A DNA stretch of 64,000 nt from positions 1,054,001 through 1,118,000 of the forward strand of contig NZ_RBXO01000001.1 of assembly GCF_003634935.1 (NCBI RefSeq), given 5' to 3'. The first letter of the stretch is position 1, and each line of letters starts with the position of its first letter. Below the pieces are notes generated by a model that searched no databases, had not been told where the DNA came from, and worked only from the letters and a program-made list of their open reading frames with translations. Source of the DNA: Saccharothrix australiensis. GTDB lineage: Bacteria; Actinomycetota; Actinomycetes; Mycobacteriales; Pseudonocardiaceae. Made by a program: the position numbers and the translations under genes. Below, piece by piece: positions 54,021 to 63,939 of the stretch.

Positions 54021-54043
54021 GGGCTGGTGACTGGTGAACCGGG

Positions 54044-55264
54044 TCAGCTGAGGCGTTCGATGATCATGGCCATGCCCTGGCCGCCGCCCACGCACATGGT
54101 TTCCAGGCCGAACTGCTTGTCGTGGAACTGGAGCGAGTTGATGAGCGTCGTGGTGATGCGGGCGCCGGTCATGCCGAAGGGGTGGCCCACGGCGATCGCG
54201 CCGCCGTTGACGTTGAGGCGGTCCAGGTCGATGCCCAGGTCCTGGTAGGACGGGATCACCTGTGCGGCGAACGCCTCGTTGATCTCCACCAGGTCGATGT
54301 CGCCGATCGACAGGCCGGCCAGGGCCAGGGCGCGACGCGACGCCTCGACCGGGCCCAGGCCCATGATCTCGGGGGACAGGGCGGAGACGCCGGTCGACAC
54401 GATGCGCGCCAGCGGTGTGATGCCCAACTCCTTCGCCTTGGTGTCGCTCATGACCACCAGGGCCGCCGCGCCGTCGTTCAGGGGGCAGCAGTTACCCGCC
54501 GTGACGCGCCCGTCGGGGCGGAAGACGGGCTTGAGGGCCGACACCCCCTCGTAGGTGACGCCGGGCCGCGGGCCGTCGTCGGTCGACACGACCGTTCCGT
54601 CCGGGAGGGTGACGGGGGTGATCTCGCGGGCCCAGAAGCCGTTCGCGATGGCCTTCTCGGCCAGGTTCTGCGAGCGGACGCCGAAGTGGTCCATCTCCTC
54701 GCGGCTCACGCCCTTCGCCAGGGCCAGGTTCTCCGCCGTCTGGCCCATCGCGATGTAGATGTCGGGCACGTCGCCGCGCGTGCGCGGGTCCACCCACTCG
54801 GTCGCGCCCTGCTCGGCCCTGGCCGCCGTGCGCGCCTCCGCGTCGGCGAACGCCGGGTTGTGGGTGTTCGGCCAGCTGTCCGAGCTGCCGCGCGCGAAGC
54901 TGGACACGACCTCGACGCCGGCGCTGATGAACACGTCGCCCTCGCCCGCCTTGATGGCGTGCAGCGCCATCCGGGTCGTCTGCACGCTGGACGCGCAGTA
55001 CCGGGTGACGGTGGTGCCGGGCAGGGTGTCGTGCCCCGCGAGGACCGACACCACGCGGCCCATGTTGAAGCCCTGCTCGCCGCCCGGCAGGCCGCAGCCC
55101 AGCATCAGGTCGTCGATGTCGGCCGGGTCGAGCTGCGGCACCTTCGCCAGGGCCGCGCGCACGACCTGCACGGCCAGGTCGTCGGCTCGGACGTCCTTCA
55201 GCGAGCCCTTGCCCGCGCGCCCGATGGGCGACCGGGCTGCGGAAACGATCACGGCCTCAGGCAT
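54044..55264 (-). CDS. Acetyl-CoA C-acyltransferase (thiolase, FadA type)
   Basis: A 406-aa thiolase that cleaves 3-ketoacyl-CoA in beta-oxidation or condenses acetyl-CoA units. The nucleophile is Cys90 in [17 protein letters not shown] and [16 protein letters not shown] supply the histidines, and [10 protein letters not shown] near the C-terminus the second cysteine. ATG 55264 has AAGGAG seven bases upstream. Its place next to cystathionine beta-synthase matches fadA3 in mycobacteria. Confidence 0.96.
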   Translation of the reverse strand: MPEAVIVSAARSPIGRAGKGSLKDVRADDLAVQVVRAALAKVPQLDPADIDDLMLGCGLPGGEQGFNMGRVVSVLAGHDTLPGTTVTRYCASSVQTTRMALHAIKAGEGDVFISAGVEVVSSFARGSSDSWPNTHNPAFADAEARTAARAEQGATEWVDPRTRGDVPDIYIAMGQTAENLALAKGVSREEMDHFGVRSQNLAEKAIANGFWAREITPVTLPDGTVVSTDDGPRPGVTYEGVSALKPVFRPDGRVTAGNCCPLNDGAAALVVMSDTKAKELGITPLARIVSTGVSALSPEIMGLGPVEASRRALALAGLSIGDIDLVEINEAFAAQVIPSYQDLGIDLDRLNVNGGAIAVGHPFGMTGARITTTLINSLQFHDKQFGLETMCVGGGQGMAMIIERLS

Positions 55265-55531
55265 TGTGGAACTCCTTCGTTTCGCCGCAACGGTGCGTCG
55301 TACCCTAGTTAACGCCTGTTCAGCCCGGCCATGCGCCGTGACGCACGACGCCGTCGGCCGGCACCCCTGCGGGACCCGGCGCCGGGGCCTCGTGGCGCGA
55401 GGGCTGCCACCCCTGTCCGGACAATCGCCCACCAGGACGCGCGGGTGACGGCCATCCGCACGTGACCCGCCGGACGGGTTGGAGCAAGTACGCTCTGGCG
55501 GAGTCGTCTCGCGCGGTGGGAGGGACCTTCG

Positions 55532-56902
55532 GTGGAGTACGTCGAGAGCGTCGTGGACCTGGTGGGCAACACGCCCCTCGTGAAGCTGAACGCGGTGGCC
55601 GAGGGGCTCCGGCCGCTCGTCCTGGCCAAGGTCGAGTACCTCAACCCCGGCGGCAGCGTGAAGGACCGCATCGCGCTCCGCATGGTGGAGGCGGCAGAGC
55701 GCTCCGGCGAGCTGAAGCCCGGCGGCACGATCGTGGAGCCCACCTCCGGCAACACCGGTGTCGGCCTGGCGCTGGTGGCCCAGCGCAAGGGCTACCGGTG
55801 CGTCTTCGTCTGCCCGGACAAGGTCAGCGTGGACAAGCGCAACGTGCTCAAGGCGTACGGGGCCGAGGTGGTGGTGTGCCCGACGGCCGTGCCGCCGGAG
55901 CACCCCGACTCCTACTACAACGTGTCCGACCGGCTGGTCGCCGAGATCCCCGGCGCGTGGAAGCCCAACCAGTACGCCAACCCGGAGAACCCGGCCAGCC
56001 ACTACCACGGCACCGGCCCCGAGCTGTGGCGGCAGACCGAGGGCCGCATCACCCACTTCGTGGCGGGCGTCGGCACCGGCGGCACCATCTCGGGCACCGG
56101 CCGGTACCTCAAGGAGGTGTCCGGCGGCCGGGTCCGGGTCATCGGCGCGGACCCGGAGGGTTCCGTGTACTCCGGTGGCAGCGGGCGGCCGTACCTCGTG
56201 GAGGGCGTCGGCGAGGACTTCTGGCCGGACGCCTACGACCGGGACGTGTGCGACGAGATCGTCGCCGTGAGCGACAAGGACTCGTTCGACCTCACCCGCC
56301 GGCTCGCCCGCGAGGAGGGCCTGCTCGTCGGCGGCTCGTGCGGGATGGCCGCCGCGGCGGCGCTGCGGATCGCGGAGCGGTGCGGCCCGGACGACGTCGT
56401 GGTGGTGCTGCTGCCCGACGGCGGGCGCGGCTACCTGTCGAGCGTGTTCAACGACAAGTGGATGGCGCAGTACGGCTTCCTGTCGCCGGACACGTCCGGC
56501 GCGACGGTCGGGGACGTGTTGCGGCGCAAGGACGGCACGATGCCGGACCTGGTGCACGGGCATCCCAACGAGACGGTCGCCGAGGCGGTCGCGATCATGC
56601 GCGAGTACGGCGTGTCCCAGATGCCGGTGGTCAACGCGGAACCGCCGGTGATGGCCGCCGAGGTCTCCGGCGCGGTCAACGAGCGCGACCTGCTCGACGC
56701 GTTGTTCACCGGCAAGGCCAAGCTCACCGACCGGCTCGACGCGCACATGTCGCTAAAGCTGCCGACCATCGGTTCCGGCGAGTCGATCACCGCCGCGATG
56801 CAGGCACTGTCCTCAGCGGACGGTGCCCTGGTGCTGGACGACGGCAAGCCGGCGGGCGTCGTCACCCGTCAGGACATCCTGGGTTTCCTCGCCGGGCGTT
56901 GA
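55532..56902 (+). CDS. cbs: Cystathionine beta-synthase
   Basis: A 456-aa PLP enzyme that condenses serine (or activated serine) with homocysteine, the first step of reverse transsulfuration. The fold-type II core carries the PLP lysine Lys44 in GGSVKDR, the substrate loop TSGNTGVGLAL and the phosphate-binding GVGTGGTISGTGRY. A pair of CBS domains (about 335-456) forms the C-terminal regulatory part. GTG start. With the metB gene 1.7 kb downstream it gives methionine-cysteine interconversion; the order is the mycobacterial one. Confidence 0.95.
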   Translation: MEYVESVVDLVGNTPLVKLNAVAEGLRPLVLAKVEYLNPGGSVKDRIALRMVEAAERSGELKPGGTIVEPTSGNTGVGLALVAQRKGYRCVFVCPDKVSVDKRNVLKAYGAEVVVCPTAVPPEHPDSYYNVSDRLVAEIPGAWKPNQYANPENPASHYHGTGPELWRQTEGRITHFVAGVGTGGTISGTGRYLKEVSGGRVRVIGADPEGSVYSGGSGRPYLVEGVGEDFWPDAYDRDVCDEIVAVSDKDSFDLTRRLAREEGLLVGGSCGMAAAAALRIAERCGPDDVVVVLLPDGGRGYLSSVFNDKWMAQYGFLSPDTSGATVGDVLRRKDGTMPDLVHGHPNETVAEAVAIMREYGVSQMPVVNAEPPVMAAEVSGAVNERDLLDALFTGKAKLTDRLDAHMSLKLPTIGSGESITAAMQALSSADGALVLDDGKPAGVVTRQDILGFLAGR

Positions 56903-57007
56903 TCCCGACACATTGTCCGGTTGCCGGCCGGTGATCGGGCACCATCCGCTAGCGTTGGCCACCGACTTATCCGCCTACGGCCCACGCCAAGGGGGTTGGA
57001 AACTCCG

Positions 57008-58177
57008 ATGAACGCTCCGCAGCCGCCAGAGAACCAGCAGTTCGGCGGCCAATACCAGCAGGAGCAGGGGCAGGGCGCCCAGCCCCCGAACGCCGACGCG
57101 ACCCAGGTCGTGCCGAGCGGTGGGCAGGCGCCCGCGTTCCCCCCGCCGGAGGCGACCCAGGTCGTGCCCTCCGGCCAGCCGCAGGCGGCGAACCCGGACG
57201 CGACGCAGGTCGTGCCGCCCAGCGCGACGCAGCAGCAGACGCAGGCGTACGGCCAGCAGCCGCCGTCGGGCGGTTTCCCGGCGCAGCAGCAGCCCCAGTC
57301 GGGCGGTTTCCCCGGCCAGCCGCAGGTCGGCGGCTACCCCGGTCAGCAGCCGCCCGCGTACGGGCAGCCCCAGCAGCCGGGCCAGTACGGCCAGCCGCCG
57401 CAGCCGCCCGCGTACGGGCAGCAGCCGCAGGCGAACCCGTACGCCCAGGCTCCGCAGCAGCCGTACGGCCAGCCGCAGGCGAACCCGTACGCGCAGTCGA
57501 ACCCGTACGGCCAGCCCGCGCAGCAGGGGTGGGGCGGTCAGCCCGGCTACGGCCGGCCCGCCTTCGCCGCGCCCGCGGGCGGCTACGCCGAGTGGGGCTC
57601 GCGCGCGATGGGCGCCCTGATCGACTACGTCGCGCCCGGCGTGATCGTGGGCATCCTGGTGTTGATCGGCACGCTGGCGGGCGACCCGACGCTCGCGCTG
57701 GTGCTCAGCGGCGTGGGTTACCTGGCGCTGCTGGGCTGGCTGATCTACAACGCGTGGTACCTCGCGGGCACCACCGGCCAGTCGTACGGCAAGAAGATGG
57801 CCAAGGTCAAGCTGATCAAGGAGGAGACCGGGCAGCCGATCGGGTTCGGCAACGCGTTCGTCCGGCACCTCTGCCACACCGTCGACTCGCTGCCCTGCTG
57901 GGTGGGCTGGTTCGCGCCGCTGTGGGACGCCAAGAAGCAGACCTGGGCGGACAAGATCCTCGGCACCGTCGTGGTGAACGCACCCGACACGGGCGCGCCC
58001 GGCGGCTACCCCGGCCAGCAGCCGAACCCCTACGCGCAGCAGCCGCAGCCCGGCTACGGCCAGCCCCAGTCCAACCCCTACGGCCAGCCGCAGTCCACCC
58101 CGTACGGTCAGCCGCAGCAGCCGCAGAACCCCTACGGCCAGCCGCAACAGCCACCCCAGCAACCCCCGCAGTGGTGA
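57008..58177 (+). CDS. Proline/glutamine-rich RDD-family membrane protein (Pra-like)
   Basis: A 389-aa protein. Residues 1-195 are low complexity, rich in Pro, Gln, Gly and Tyr, with three copies of a DATQVVPSG-like unit at the start and many YGQPQ units. The RDD domain (about 198-325) follows with three hydrophobic segments, beginning YAEWGSRAMGALIDYV and including YGKKMAKVKLIKEETG. A second YGQPQ-rich tail ends the protein. The match in layout and position (between cbs and metB) is the mycobacterial proline-rich antigen. Function unknown. ATG 57008. Confidence 0.9.
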   Translation: MNAPQPPENQQFGGQYQQEQGQGAQPPNADATQVVPSGGQAPAFPPPEATQVVPSGQPQAANPDATQVVPPSATQQQTQAYGQQPPSGGFPAQQQPQSGGFPGQPQVGGYPGQQPPAYGQPQQPGQYGQPPQPPAYGQQPQANPYAQAPQQPYGQPQANPYAQSNPYGQPAQQGWGGQPGYGRPAFAAPAGGYAEWGSRAMGALIDYVAPGVIVGILVLIGTLAGDPTLALVLSGVGYLALLGWLIYNAWYLAGTTGQSYGKKMAKVKLIKEETGQPIGFGNAFVRHLCHTVDSLPCWVGWFAPLWDAKKQTWADKILGTVVVNAPDTGAPGGYPGQQPNPYAQQPQPGYGQPQSNPYGQPQSTPYGQPQQPQNPYGQPQQPPQQPPQW

Positions 58178-58217
58178 CCCGACCAAGTCGCCGCCTTCAC
58201 CCCCTACCTGTTCCCGC

Positions 58218-58560
58218 GCCGCGCGAGGCCGCCGTCGGGCCATCGCGCCTCATTTCCCGCCGATCACGCTTTTAGATCGGCGGGAAATCAGGCGCGATGG
58301 CCCGACCACAGGGCGGCCGAGCCGCCGTCTGCGAAGCAGCGGCAATCAGACACAGCGGGAAATCAGGCGCGATGGCCCGACCACAGGGCGGCCGAGCCGC
58401 CGTCTGCGAAGCAGCGGCAATCAGACACAGCGGAAAATCAGGCGTGACGGCCCGACCACAGGGCGGCCGAGCCGCCGAGGCGAAGCCGAGGCAAATTGGA
58501 CACAGCTCTAGTCACTGTCTCACCGCTCCCGCTTCTGTTCTTCTCTGGTCTCTTTTGCTC
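58218..58560 (-). repeat. Dispersed palindromic element, copy 4 (inverted, expanded)
   Basis: The core palindrome has 32-base arms (58234-58265 and 58275-58306, one mismatch) around a 9-base loop. It is in the opposite orientation to copies 1, 2 and 5. The part beyond the palindrome is triplicated (58282-58506), and a pyrimidine-rich flank to about 58560 matches, in reverse complement, the purine-rich left flank of copy 5 over 26 bases. It lies between the RDD gene and metB. Confidence 0.9.
58282..58506. repeat. 75-bp tandem repeat, three copies
   Basis: Units start at 58282, 58357 and 58432. The first two are nearly identical; the third is diverged in its last 25 bases. Each includes GGGCGGCCGAGCCGCC, a hairpin, and ends in ACACAGC. 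The array is a local expansion of one arm and flank of the dispersed element. Confidence 0.92.
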
Positions 58561-58634
58561 TCCTCGCTCTCCTCCGCTCGCTCTCTCGCCTCTACCCCGC
58601 CTCCCACATACCGGCACTCGAACACCAACCCCCG

Positions 58635-58640
58635 TAAACT
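58635..58640 (+). promoter_or_regulatory. -10 box for leaderless metB transcript
   Basis: TAAACT is a good -10 box ending 6 bases before ATG 58647, so transcription would start at or next to the A of the start codon. No Shine-Dalgarno is present between them. The -35 region is not recognisable. Confidence 0.55.
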
Positions 58641-58646
58641 CTCACC

Positions 58647-59798
58647 ATGACGGACACCGGCCACTACGGTTTCGCGACCAGGGCTATCCACGCCGGACAG
58701 GAGCCCGACCCGACGACGGGCTCGGTCATCGTGCCCATCCACGCCACCTCCACCTACGCCCAGGACGGCGTGGGCGGGCTGCGCGGCGGGTTCGAGTACT
58801 CGCGGACCGGCAACCCCACCCGCGCGGCGCTGGAGGAGTGCCTGGCCGCGCTCGAAGGCGGGCGGCACGGCCGCGCGTTCTCCTCGGGCATGGGCGCGAC
58901 CGACGCGGCGCTGCGGGCCCTGTGCCGCCCCGGTGACCACGTGCTCATCCCGAACGACGCCTACGGCGGCACGTTCCGCCTGATCGACAAGGTCTTCCGC
59001 CACTGGGGCGTCGAGCACACGCCGGTCCCGCTGTCGGACGTGGACGCGGTGCGCGCCGCGATCCGGCCGAACACCAAGGTGATCTGGATCGAGACCCCCA
59101 CGAACCCGCTGCTGAACATCGCCGACATCGCCCTGCTCGCGCAGGTGGCGCACTCGGCGGGCGCGCGGCTCGTCGTGGACAACACGTTCGCCTCGCCCTA
59201 CCTCCAGAGCCCGCTGTCGCTGGGCGCGGACGTCGTGCTGCACTCCACGACCAAGTACGTGGGCGGCCACTCCGACGTGATCGGTGGCGCGCTGGTCACC
59301 TCGGACGACGAGCTGGACGCCGCGTTCGGGTTCCTCCAGAACGGAGCGGGCGCGGTGCCCGGCCCGTTCGACGCGTGGCTGACGCTGCGCGGCATCAAGA
59401 CGCTCGAACTGCGCATGGAGAAGCACTCGGACAACGCCGAGCTGGTCGCGGACGCCCTGCTGCGCCACCCGCGCGTGACGTCCGTGCTCTACCCCGGCCT
59501 GCCCGACCACCCCGGCCACGAGGTGGCGGCCAAGCAGATGCGCCGGTTCGGCGGCATGATCTCGTTCACCGTCGAGGGCGGCGAGGAGGCGGCGCTGCGG
59601 GTCTGCTCCCGCACCCGGCTGTTCACCCTCGCGGAGTCGCTGGGCGGCGTGGAGTCGCTGATCGAGCACCCCGGTCGGATGACCCACGCCAGCACGGCAG
59701 GCTCGCTGCTCCAGGTGCCGTCCGACCTCGTCCGCGTCTCGGTCGGCATCGAGTCCGGTGACGACCTGGTCGCCGACCTGGTGCAGGCCCTGGGCTGA
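58647..59798 (+). CDS. metB: Cystathionine gamma-synthase
   Basis: A 383-aa PLP enzyme of the Cys/Met metabolism family, forming cystathionine from an O-acylhomoserine and cysteine. Features: FATRAIHAGQEPDPTTGSV at the start, EYSRTGNPTR, SSGMGAT, and the PLP lysine Lys203 in HSTTKYVGGHSD. A cystathionine gamma-lyase activity is possible as families overlap, but the order cbs-RDD-metB-greA supports metB. It lacks a Shine-Dalgarno and is probably read from a leaderless mRNA. A hairpin follows. Confidence 0.95.
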   Translation: MTDTGHYGFATRAIHAGQEPDPTTGSVIVPIHATSTYAQDGVGGLRGGFEYSRTGNPTRAALEECLAALEGGRHGRAFSSGMGATDAALRALCRPGDHVLIPNDAYGGTFRLIDKVFRHWGVEHTPVPLSDVDAVRAAIRPNTKVIWIETPTNPLLNIADIALLAQVAHSAGARLVVDNTFASPYLQSPLSLGADVVLHSTTKYVGGHSDVIGGALVTSDDELDAAFGFLQNGAGAVPGPFDAWLTLRGIKTLELRMEKHSDNAELVADALLRHPRVTSVLYPGLPDHPGHEVAAKQMRRFGGMISFTVEGGEEAALRVCSRTRLFTLAESLGGVESLIEHPGRMTHASTAGSLLQVPSDLVRVSVGIESGDDLVADLVQALG

Positions 59799-59812
59799 CG
59801 TCCGCGCCGCCA

Positions 59813-59839
59813 GCCGCGCCGGGCCCGCCCCGGCGCGGC
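59813..59839. terminator. Hairpin between metB and the DUF2277 gene
   Basis: Perfect 11-base arms (59813-59823 and 59829-59839) with a 5-base loop between two convergent genes; it can serve both directions. Confidence 0.65.
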
Positions 59840-59847
59840 CCGGCAGG

Positions 59848-60117
59848 CTAGCGCCCGTAGCGGACGGCGGCGCGCTCCCTGGCCTTCGCGGCCTCCACCT
59901 CGCGGTCGCGCGGCGGGGCCTTGGTCACGAGCGAGTCCAGCAGGACCCTGGTGGCCTCGGCCACCGCCTCCACGGCGGCGTCGAACGCCTCCCGGTTGGC
60001 CGCGGACGGGTGGGTCGACCCGCTGACCTTGCGGACGTACTGCACCGCCGCCGCGCGGATCTCGTCCTCGCCGGCGGGCGGCTCGAAGTTGTGGAGCACC
60101 CGGATGTTTCGGCACAT
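59848..60117 (-). CDS. DUF2277 protein
   Basis: An 89-aa protein with the family start MCRNIRVLHNFEPPAGEDEI and a helical C-terminal part. I use ATG 60117, which gives the conserved Met-Cys-Arg-Asn N-terminus, rather than an upstream ATG at 60135. DUF2277 proteins are small cytosolic proteins of unknown role. It lies in an insertion between metB and greA. Confidence 0.88.
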   Translation of the reverse strand: MCRNIRVLHNFEPPAGEDEIRAAAVQYVRKVSGSTHPSAANREAFDAAVEAVAEATRVLLDSLVTKAPPRDREVEAAKARERAAVRYGR

Positions 60118-60153
60118 GCACCCACTATCGCCCATGCGGGCGGGCGACGGGCG

Positions 60154-60384
60154 TCAGGGCCGCACGTCGTACTGCGGGTTGTCCACCTTCGGCACGGCGG
60201 GCAGGTCGCGACCGTCGACGCAGCCGCCGACGAACTCGACCACGCCGTCCCGTTCCACGAAGCGGCCCGTCTCGGCGCAGCCCGCGTGGGCCACGGTGAA
60301 GAACGCCGCCCCGGTCAACGCCACGGCCGTGGCCACCGCCCCGACGAGCGGGACCACCGCGGTGGCCCGTCGCGCGAGCGCCAT
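60154..60384 (-). CDS. Small exported or membrane-anchored protein
   Basis: A 76-aa protein with an N-terminal hydrophobic segment (about 9-31) that looks like a signal anchor, then a short domain with two cysteines (AGCAETGRF and GGCVDGRDLP) that could form a disulfide outside the membrane. I do not recognise a family. ATG 60384 has GGGAGG five bases upstream. It is downstream of hpd on the same strand, behind a terminator. Confidence 0.75.
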   Translation of the reverse strand: MALARRATAVVPLVGAVATAVALTGAAFFTVAHAGCAETGRFVERDGVVEFVGGCVDGRDLPAVPKVDNPQYDVRP

Positions 60385-60480
60385 GCCACCTCCCAGGTGA
60401 ATGCTGCGTGAGGAATCCCGCCTTCGAGCGTACCGGTCCGGAGGGCCGCGGAGAGCACCATCGGCGGCCTTCGACGCCGA

Positions 60481-60512
60481 AGGGCCGGCCCGGATCGCTC
60501 CGGGCCGGCCCT
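60481..60512 (-). terminator. Terminator after hpd
   Basis: Perfect 14-base GC arms (60481-60494 and 60499-60512) with a 4-base loop, 15 bases after the hpd stop. Confidence 0.75.
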
Positions 60513-60527
60513 CGACGGTCGTGACGC

Positions 60528-61712
<1,185 letters not shown>

Positions 61713-61744
61713 TCACAGCATGTGTCGGGGTGGGCAGGGTGAGC

Positions 61745-61779
61745 AACAGTCTCTGTTTCGGTTGGGCAGGTTGTACAGT
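61745..61779. promoter_or_regulatory. Lrp-type operator and leaderless promoter
   Basis: A 13-base palindrome (AACAG-TCT-CTGTT, 61745-61757) lies where the -35 of the regulator gene should be, and TACAGT (61774-61779) is a -10 box ending 5 bases before ATG 61785. It is in the spacer shared with divergent hpd, so the regulator could control both. Confidence 0.55.
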
Positions 61780-61784
61780 GATCT

Positions 61785-62279
61785 ATGGCTTCCGAGGGAC
61801 AAACTGAACACTCTGACCAGAGCATCGACAGCTTGGACGCCCGGCTGCTCCTGCTGCTCACCGACGAACCGCGCCTCGGCGTGCTGGAGTGCTCGCGCCG
61901 GCTGGGCGTGGCGCGGGGCACCGTCCAGGCGCGGCTGGACCGGCTGGTGGCGCGCGGCGTGCTCACCGGCTTCCCGCCCGCGCTGGACCTGGCGGCGATG
62001 GGGTACGGGCTGACCGCGTTCGCCGTGCTGGAGATCGCGCAGGGGCGGCGGCAGGAGGTCTCCGAGGGGCTCGCCGCGATCAACCAGGTGTGCGAGGTGC
62101 ACGCCACGACCGGTCAGGGTGACCTGTTCGTGCGCATGGTCGCCCGCTCGAACGACGACCTCCAGCACGTCATCGACGCGATCGTGGACGTGCCGGGCGT
62201 GCAGCGGCTCTCCACGTCGATCGCCCTGTCCACACCTGTTCCGCCGCGGGTGCGGCCGTTGTTGGAACGGTGGGTTTGA
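61785..62279 (+). CDS. Lrp/AsnC-family transcriptional regulator
   Basis: A 164-aa regulator. The winged HTH is at about 15-62 (LDARLLLLLTDEPRLGVLEC followed by RGTVQARLDRLVARGVL), the RAM ligand-binding domain at about 72-150 (VCEVHATTGQGDLFVRMVAR). Divergent from hpd, it probably senses an aromatic amino acid or keto acid and controls hpd and itself; that is inference from position and from a palindrome in the shared spacer. No Shine-Dalgarno; a leaderless mRNA is likely. Confidence 0.94.
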   Translation: MASEGQTEHSDQSIDSLDARLLLLLTDEPRLGVLECSRRLGVARGTVQARLDRLVARGVLTGFPPALDLAAMGYGLTAFAVLEIAQGRRQEVSEGLAAINQVCEVHATTGQGDLFVRMVARSNDDLQHVIDAIVDVPGVQRLSTSIALSTPVPPRVRPLLERWV

Positions 62280-62337
62280 GGGGTGTGGCGGGTGGGGCGG
62301 GTGGGGCGGGTGGGGAGCTGGGGGGAGCTAGGAGAGC

Positions 62338-62520
62338 TAGGGAAGAACAGAAGCGGGAGCGGTGAGAAAGGGGTAGAGCTGTGTTTGATTTGCCGCTCCT
62401 CCGTCGCGGCGGCTCGGCCGCCCTGTGGTCGGGCCGTCGCGCCTGATTTCCCGCCGATCGAAAAGCGTGATCGGCGGGAAATGAGGCGCGACACCCCGAC
62501 GGCGGCCTCGCGCGGCGCGG
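62338..62520 (+). repeat. Dispersed palindromic element, copy 5
   Basis: Same orientation as copies 1 and 2. Core arms 62437-62459 and 62469-62491 (23 bases, one mismatch), 9-base loop. The left flank GAAGAACAGAAGCGGGAGCG is shared with copy 4 in reverse complement. It is 59 bases after the Lrp gene, between convergent genes, preceded by GTGGGGCGG repeats. The bases between 62520 and 62678 hold only G-rich sequence. Confidence 0.9.
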
Positions 62521-62678
62521 GAGCGAGTGGAGGGGTGAGGGCGGCGACTTGGTCGCGCGGTGGTGGCCGGGTGTGAGAGTCCGCTTGGTCGTGCGGGACT
62601 GGGCGGGTGTGGGGGGTGGGCCTGGAGGTGGGGTAGCGGGGGCGGCGAGGTGGTAGGGGGTGGCGAGGTGGCGGGGGT

Positions 62679-62730
62679 GGACAGCGGGAGGGGCGGCCAC
62701 CTTGGTTGGTGGCCGCCCCTCCCGCTGTCC
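62679..62730 (-). terminator. Strong terminator after greA
   Basis: Perfect 23-base arms (62679-62701 and 62708-62730) with a TTGGTT loop, 6 bases after the greA stop on the minus strand. Confidence 0.85.
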
Positions 62731-62736
62731 GTGGGA

Positions 62737-63225
62737 TCAGCCCGCGTACGGCACGGCCTTGATCAGGGTCACCTTCATGGTGCTGCCGTTGGGCAGTTCG
62801 TACTCGCGCGTCTCGCCGTCCTTCGCGCCGTTGAGCGCCTTGCCCAGCGGGGACGAGGGGGAGTAGACCTCCAGCGAGCCGTGCGCGCCCTCTTCGCGCG
62901 TCGCCAGCAGGAACTCCTCGGTCTCGTCGTCACCTTCGTAACGCACCGTGAGCACCATGCCGGGGGCGGCCACACCGGCCACGGTGGGCGCCTCGCCGAC
63001 CTTGGCGACCCGCAGCAGCTCCTGGAGCTGGCGGATGCGGGCCTCCTGCTTGCCCTGCTCCTCGCGGGCCGCGTGGTACCCGCCGTTCTCGCGGAGGTCG
63101 CCCTCTTCCCGGCGCGCGTTGATCTCCGCAGCAATGACCGGGCGATTCTCGATCATCTCGTCCAGCTCTCCCTTGAGCCGGTCGTAGGCCTCCTGGGTCA
63201 GCCAGGTCACCTCAGTGTCGCTCAC
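62737..63225 (-). CDS. greA: Transcription elongation factor GreA
   Basis: A 162-aa factor that rescues backtracked RNA polymerase by stimulating transcript cleavage. The N-terminal coiled coil (about 10-80) carries the functional tip [20 protein letters not shown] with the acidic pair, and the C-terminal FKBP-like domain ends [14 protein letters not shown] and a final strand. I use GTG 63225, nine bases after GAGGAG; a GTG six bases upstream is possible. Order greA-DUF4307-mca is the mycobacterial one. Confidence 0.95.
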   Translation of the reverse strand: MSDTEVTWLTQEAYDRLKGELDEMIENRPVIAAEINARREEGDLRENGGYHAAREEQGKQEARIRQLQELLRVAKVGEAPTVAGVAAPGMVLTVRYEGDDETEEFLLATREEGAHGSLEVYSPSSPLGKALNGAKDGETREYELPNGSTMKVTLIKAVPYAG

Positions 63226-63298
63226 GGTCACCAACTCCTCGTCTTGCTCCGGCCCACGGCGTGGGCTGGCAGTTCCCGGACGCACGCGCCCGGAACGG

Positions 63299-63325
63299 AA
63301 AAACACGGCCCGCGCCGGGGCCGTG
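63299..63325 (-). terminator. Intrinsic terminator upstream of greA
   Basis: On the minus strand an 8-bp GC stem (arms 63304-63311 and 63318-63325) is followed directly by TTTTT (63299-63303). It either ends the DUF4307 transcript or acts as an attenuator in the greA leader. Confidence 0.7.
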
Positions 63326-63416
63326 CTGAAAGGCCAGAGTAACACGTTCACAACGGTCAGCTACGTGGATTTGTTCCCGGAACGGCCGTTAAACCCGCAG
63401 ATCACCCGCTTGGCCG

Positions 63417-63827
63417 CTAGCTCGTGGACAGATAAGCCGGGACCTGGTAGGAGCAGCCGAACACCTCGCCGGTGACCGGCGGCTTCGACGTGCGGAGCAC
63501 CGTCGAGTGGCGGGCCGTGGCGGGACCGGGCGGCACGAGCACCTCGCGGCGCCCCGCCTCGTCGCCGTCGTCGGAGCGCGCTCGCACGATGCACACGACG
63601 GCCTGGTCCGGGGTCTCGCGGACCACCTCGAAGGTGATCTCCACGGACCGCTCGTCCGTGACCGCGAACGCGGTCTGCTTGGCCTCCACCGGCTGGGTGC
63701 CGAGGTTGCGGTAGCCGACCCACGCGACCACCGCGCCGACCAGCACCGCAATCACGGGGAGTGACCACCTGGCCCAGCGGGGCAGGAGACGTCGCGGGGT
63801 GCCGTACCGACCCTCGGGCAGTGCCAC
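63417..63827 (-). CDS. DUF4307 membrane protein
   Basis: A 136-aa protein with one transmembrane segment at about 20-42 and an extracytoplasmic beta-rich domain, the DUF4307 layout (GYRNLGTQPVEAKQTAFAVT; SVEITFEVVRETPDQAVVCI). Function unknown. It sits between greA and mca, as in mycobacteria. The GTG start at 63827 gives a typical family N-terminus (MALPEGRYG); a longer form cannot be excluded. Confidence 0.86.
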   Translation of the reverse strand: MALPEGRYGTPRRLLPRWARWSLPVIAVLVGAVVAWVGYRNLGTQPVEAKQTAFAVTDERSVEITFEVVRETPDQAVVCIVRARSDDGDEAGRREVLVPPGPATARHSTVLRTSKPPVTGEVFGCSYQVPAYLSTS

Positions 63828-63939
63828 TTGCCGACGCCTTCCTGCCCGTGGGGAACAATGACCCTCGACCACCACGTTGAAGTGTCGCAGGGGCCGCGGG
63901 GGCTCTGTTCGGCAGGGGCCAAGGAGGACCACCACCGTC

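Noticed and set aside
58507-58646. SAM or other riboswitch upstream of metB
   Set aside because: The stretch is a polypyrimidine tract with no aptamer-like stems, and the likely -10 box is only 6 bases before the start codon.
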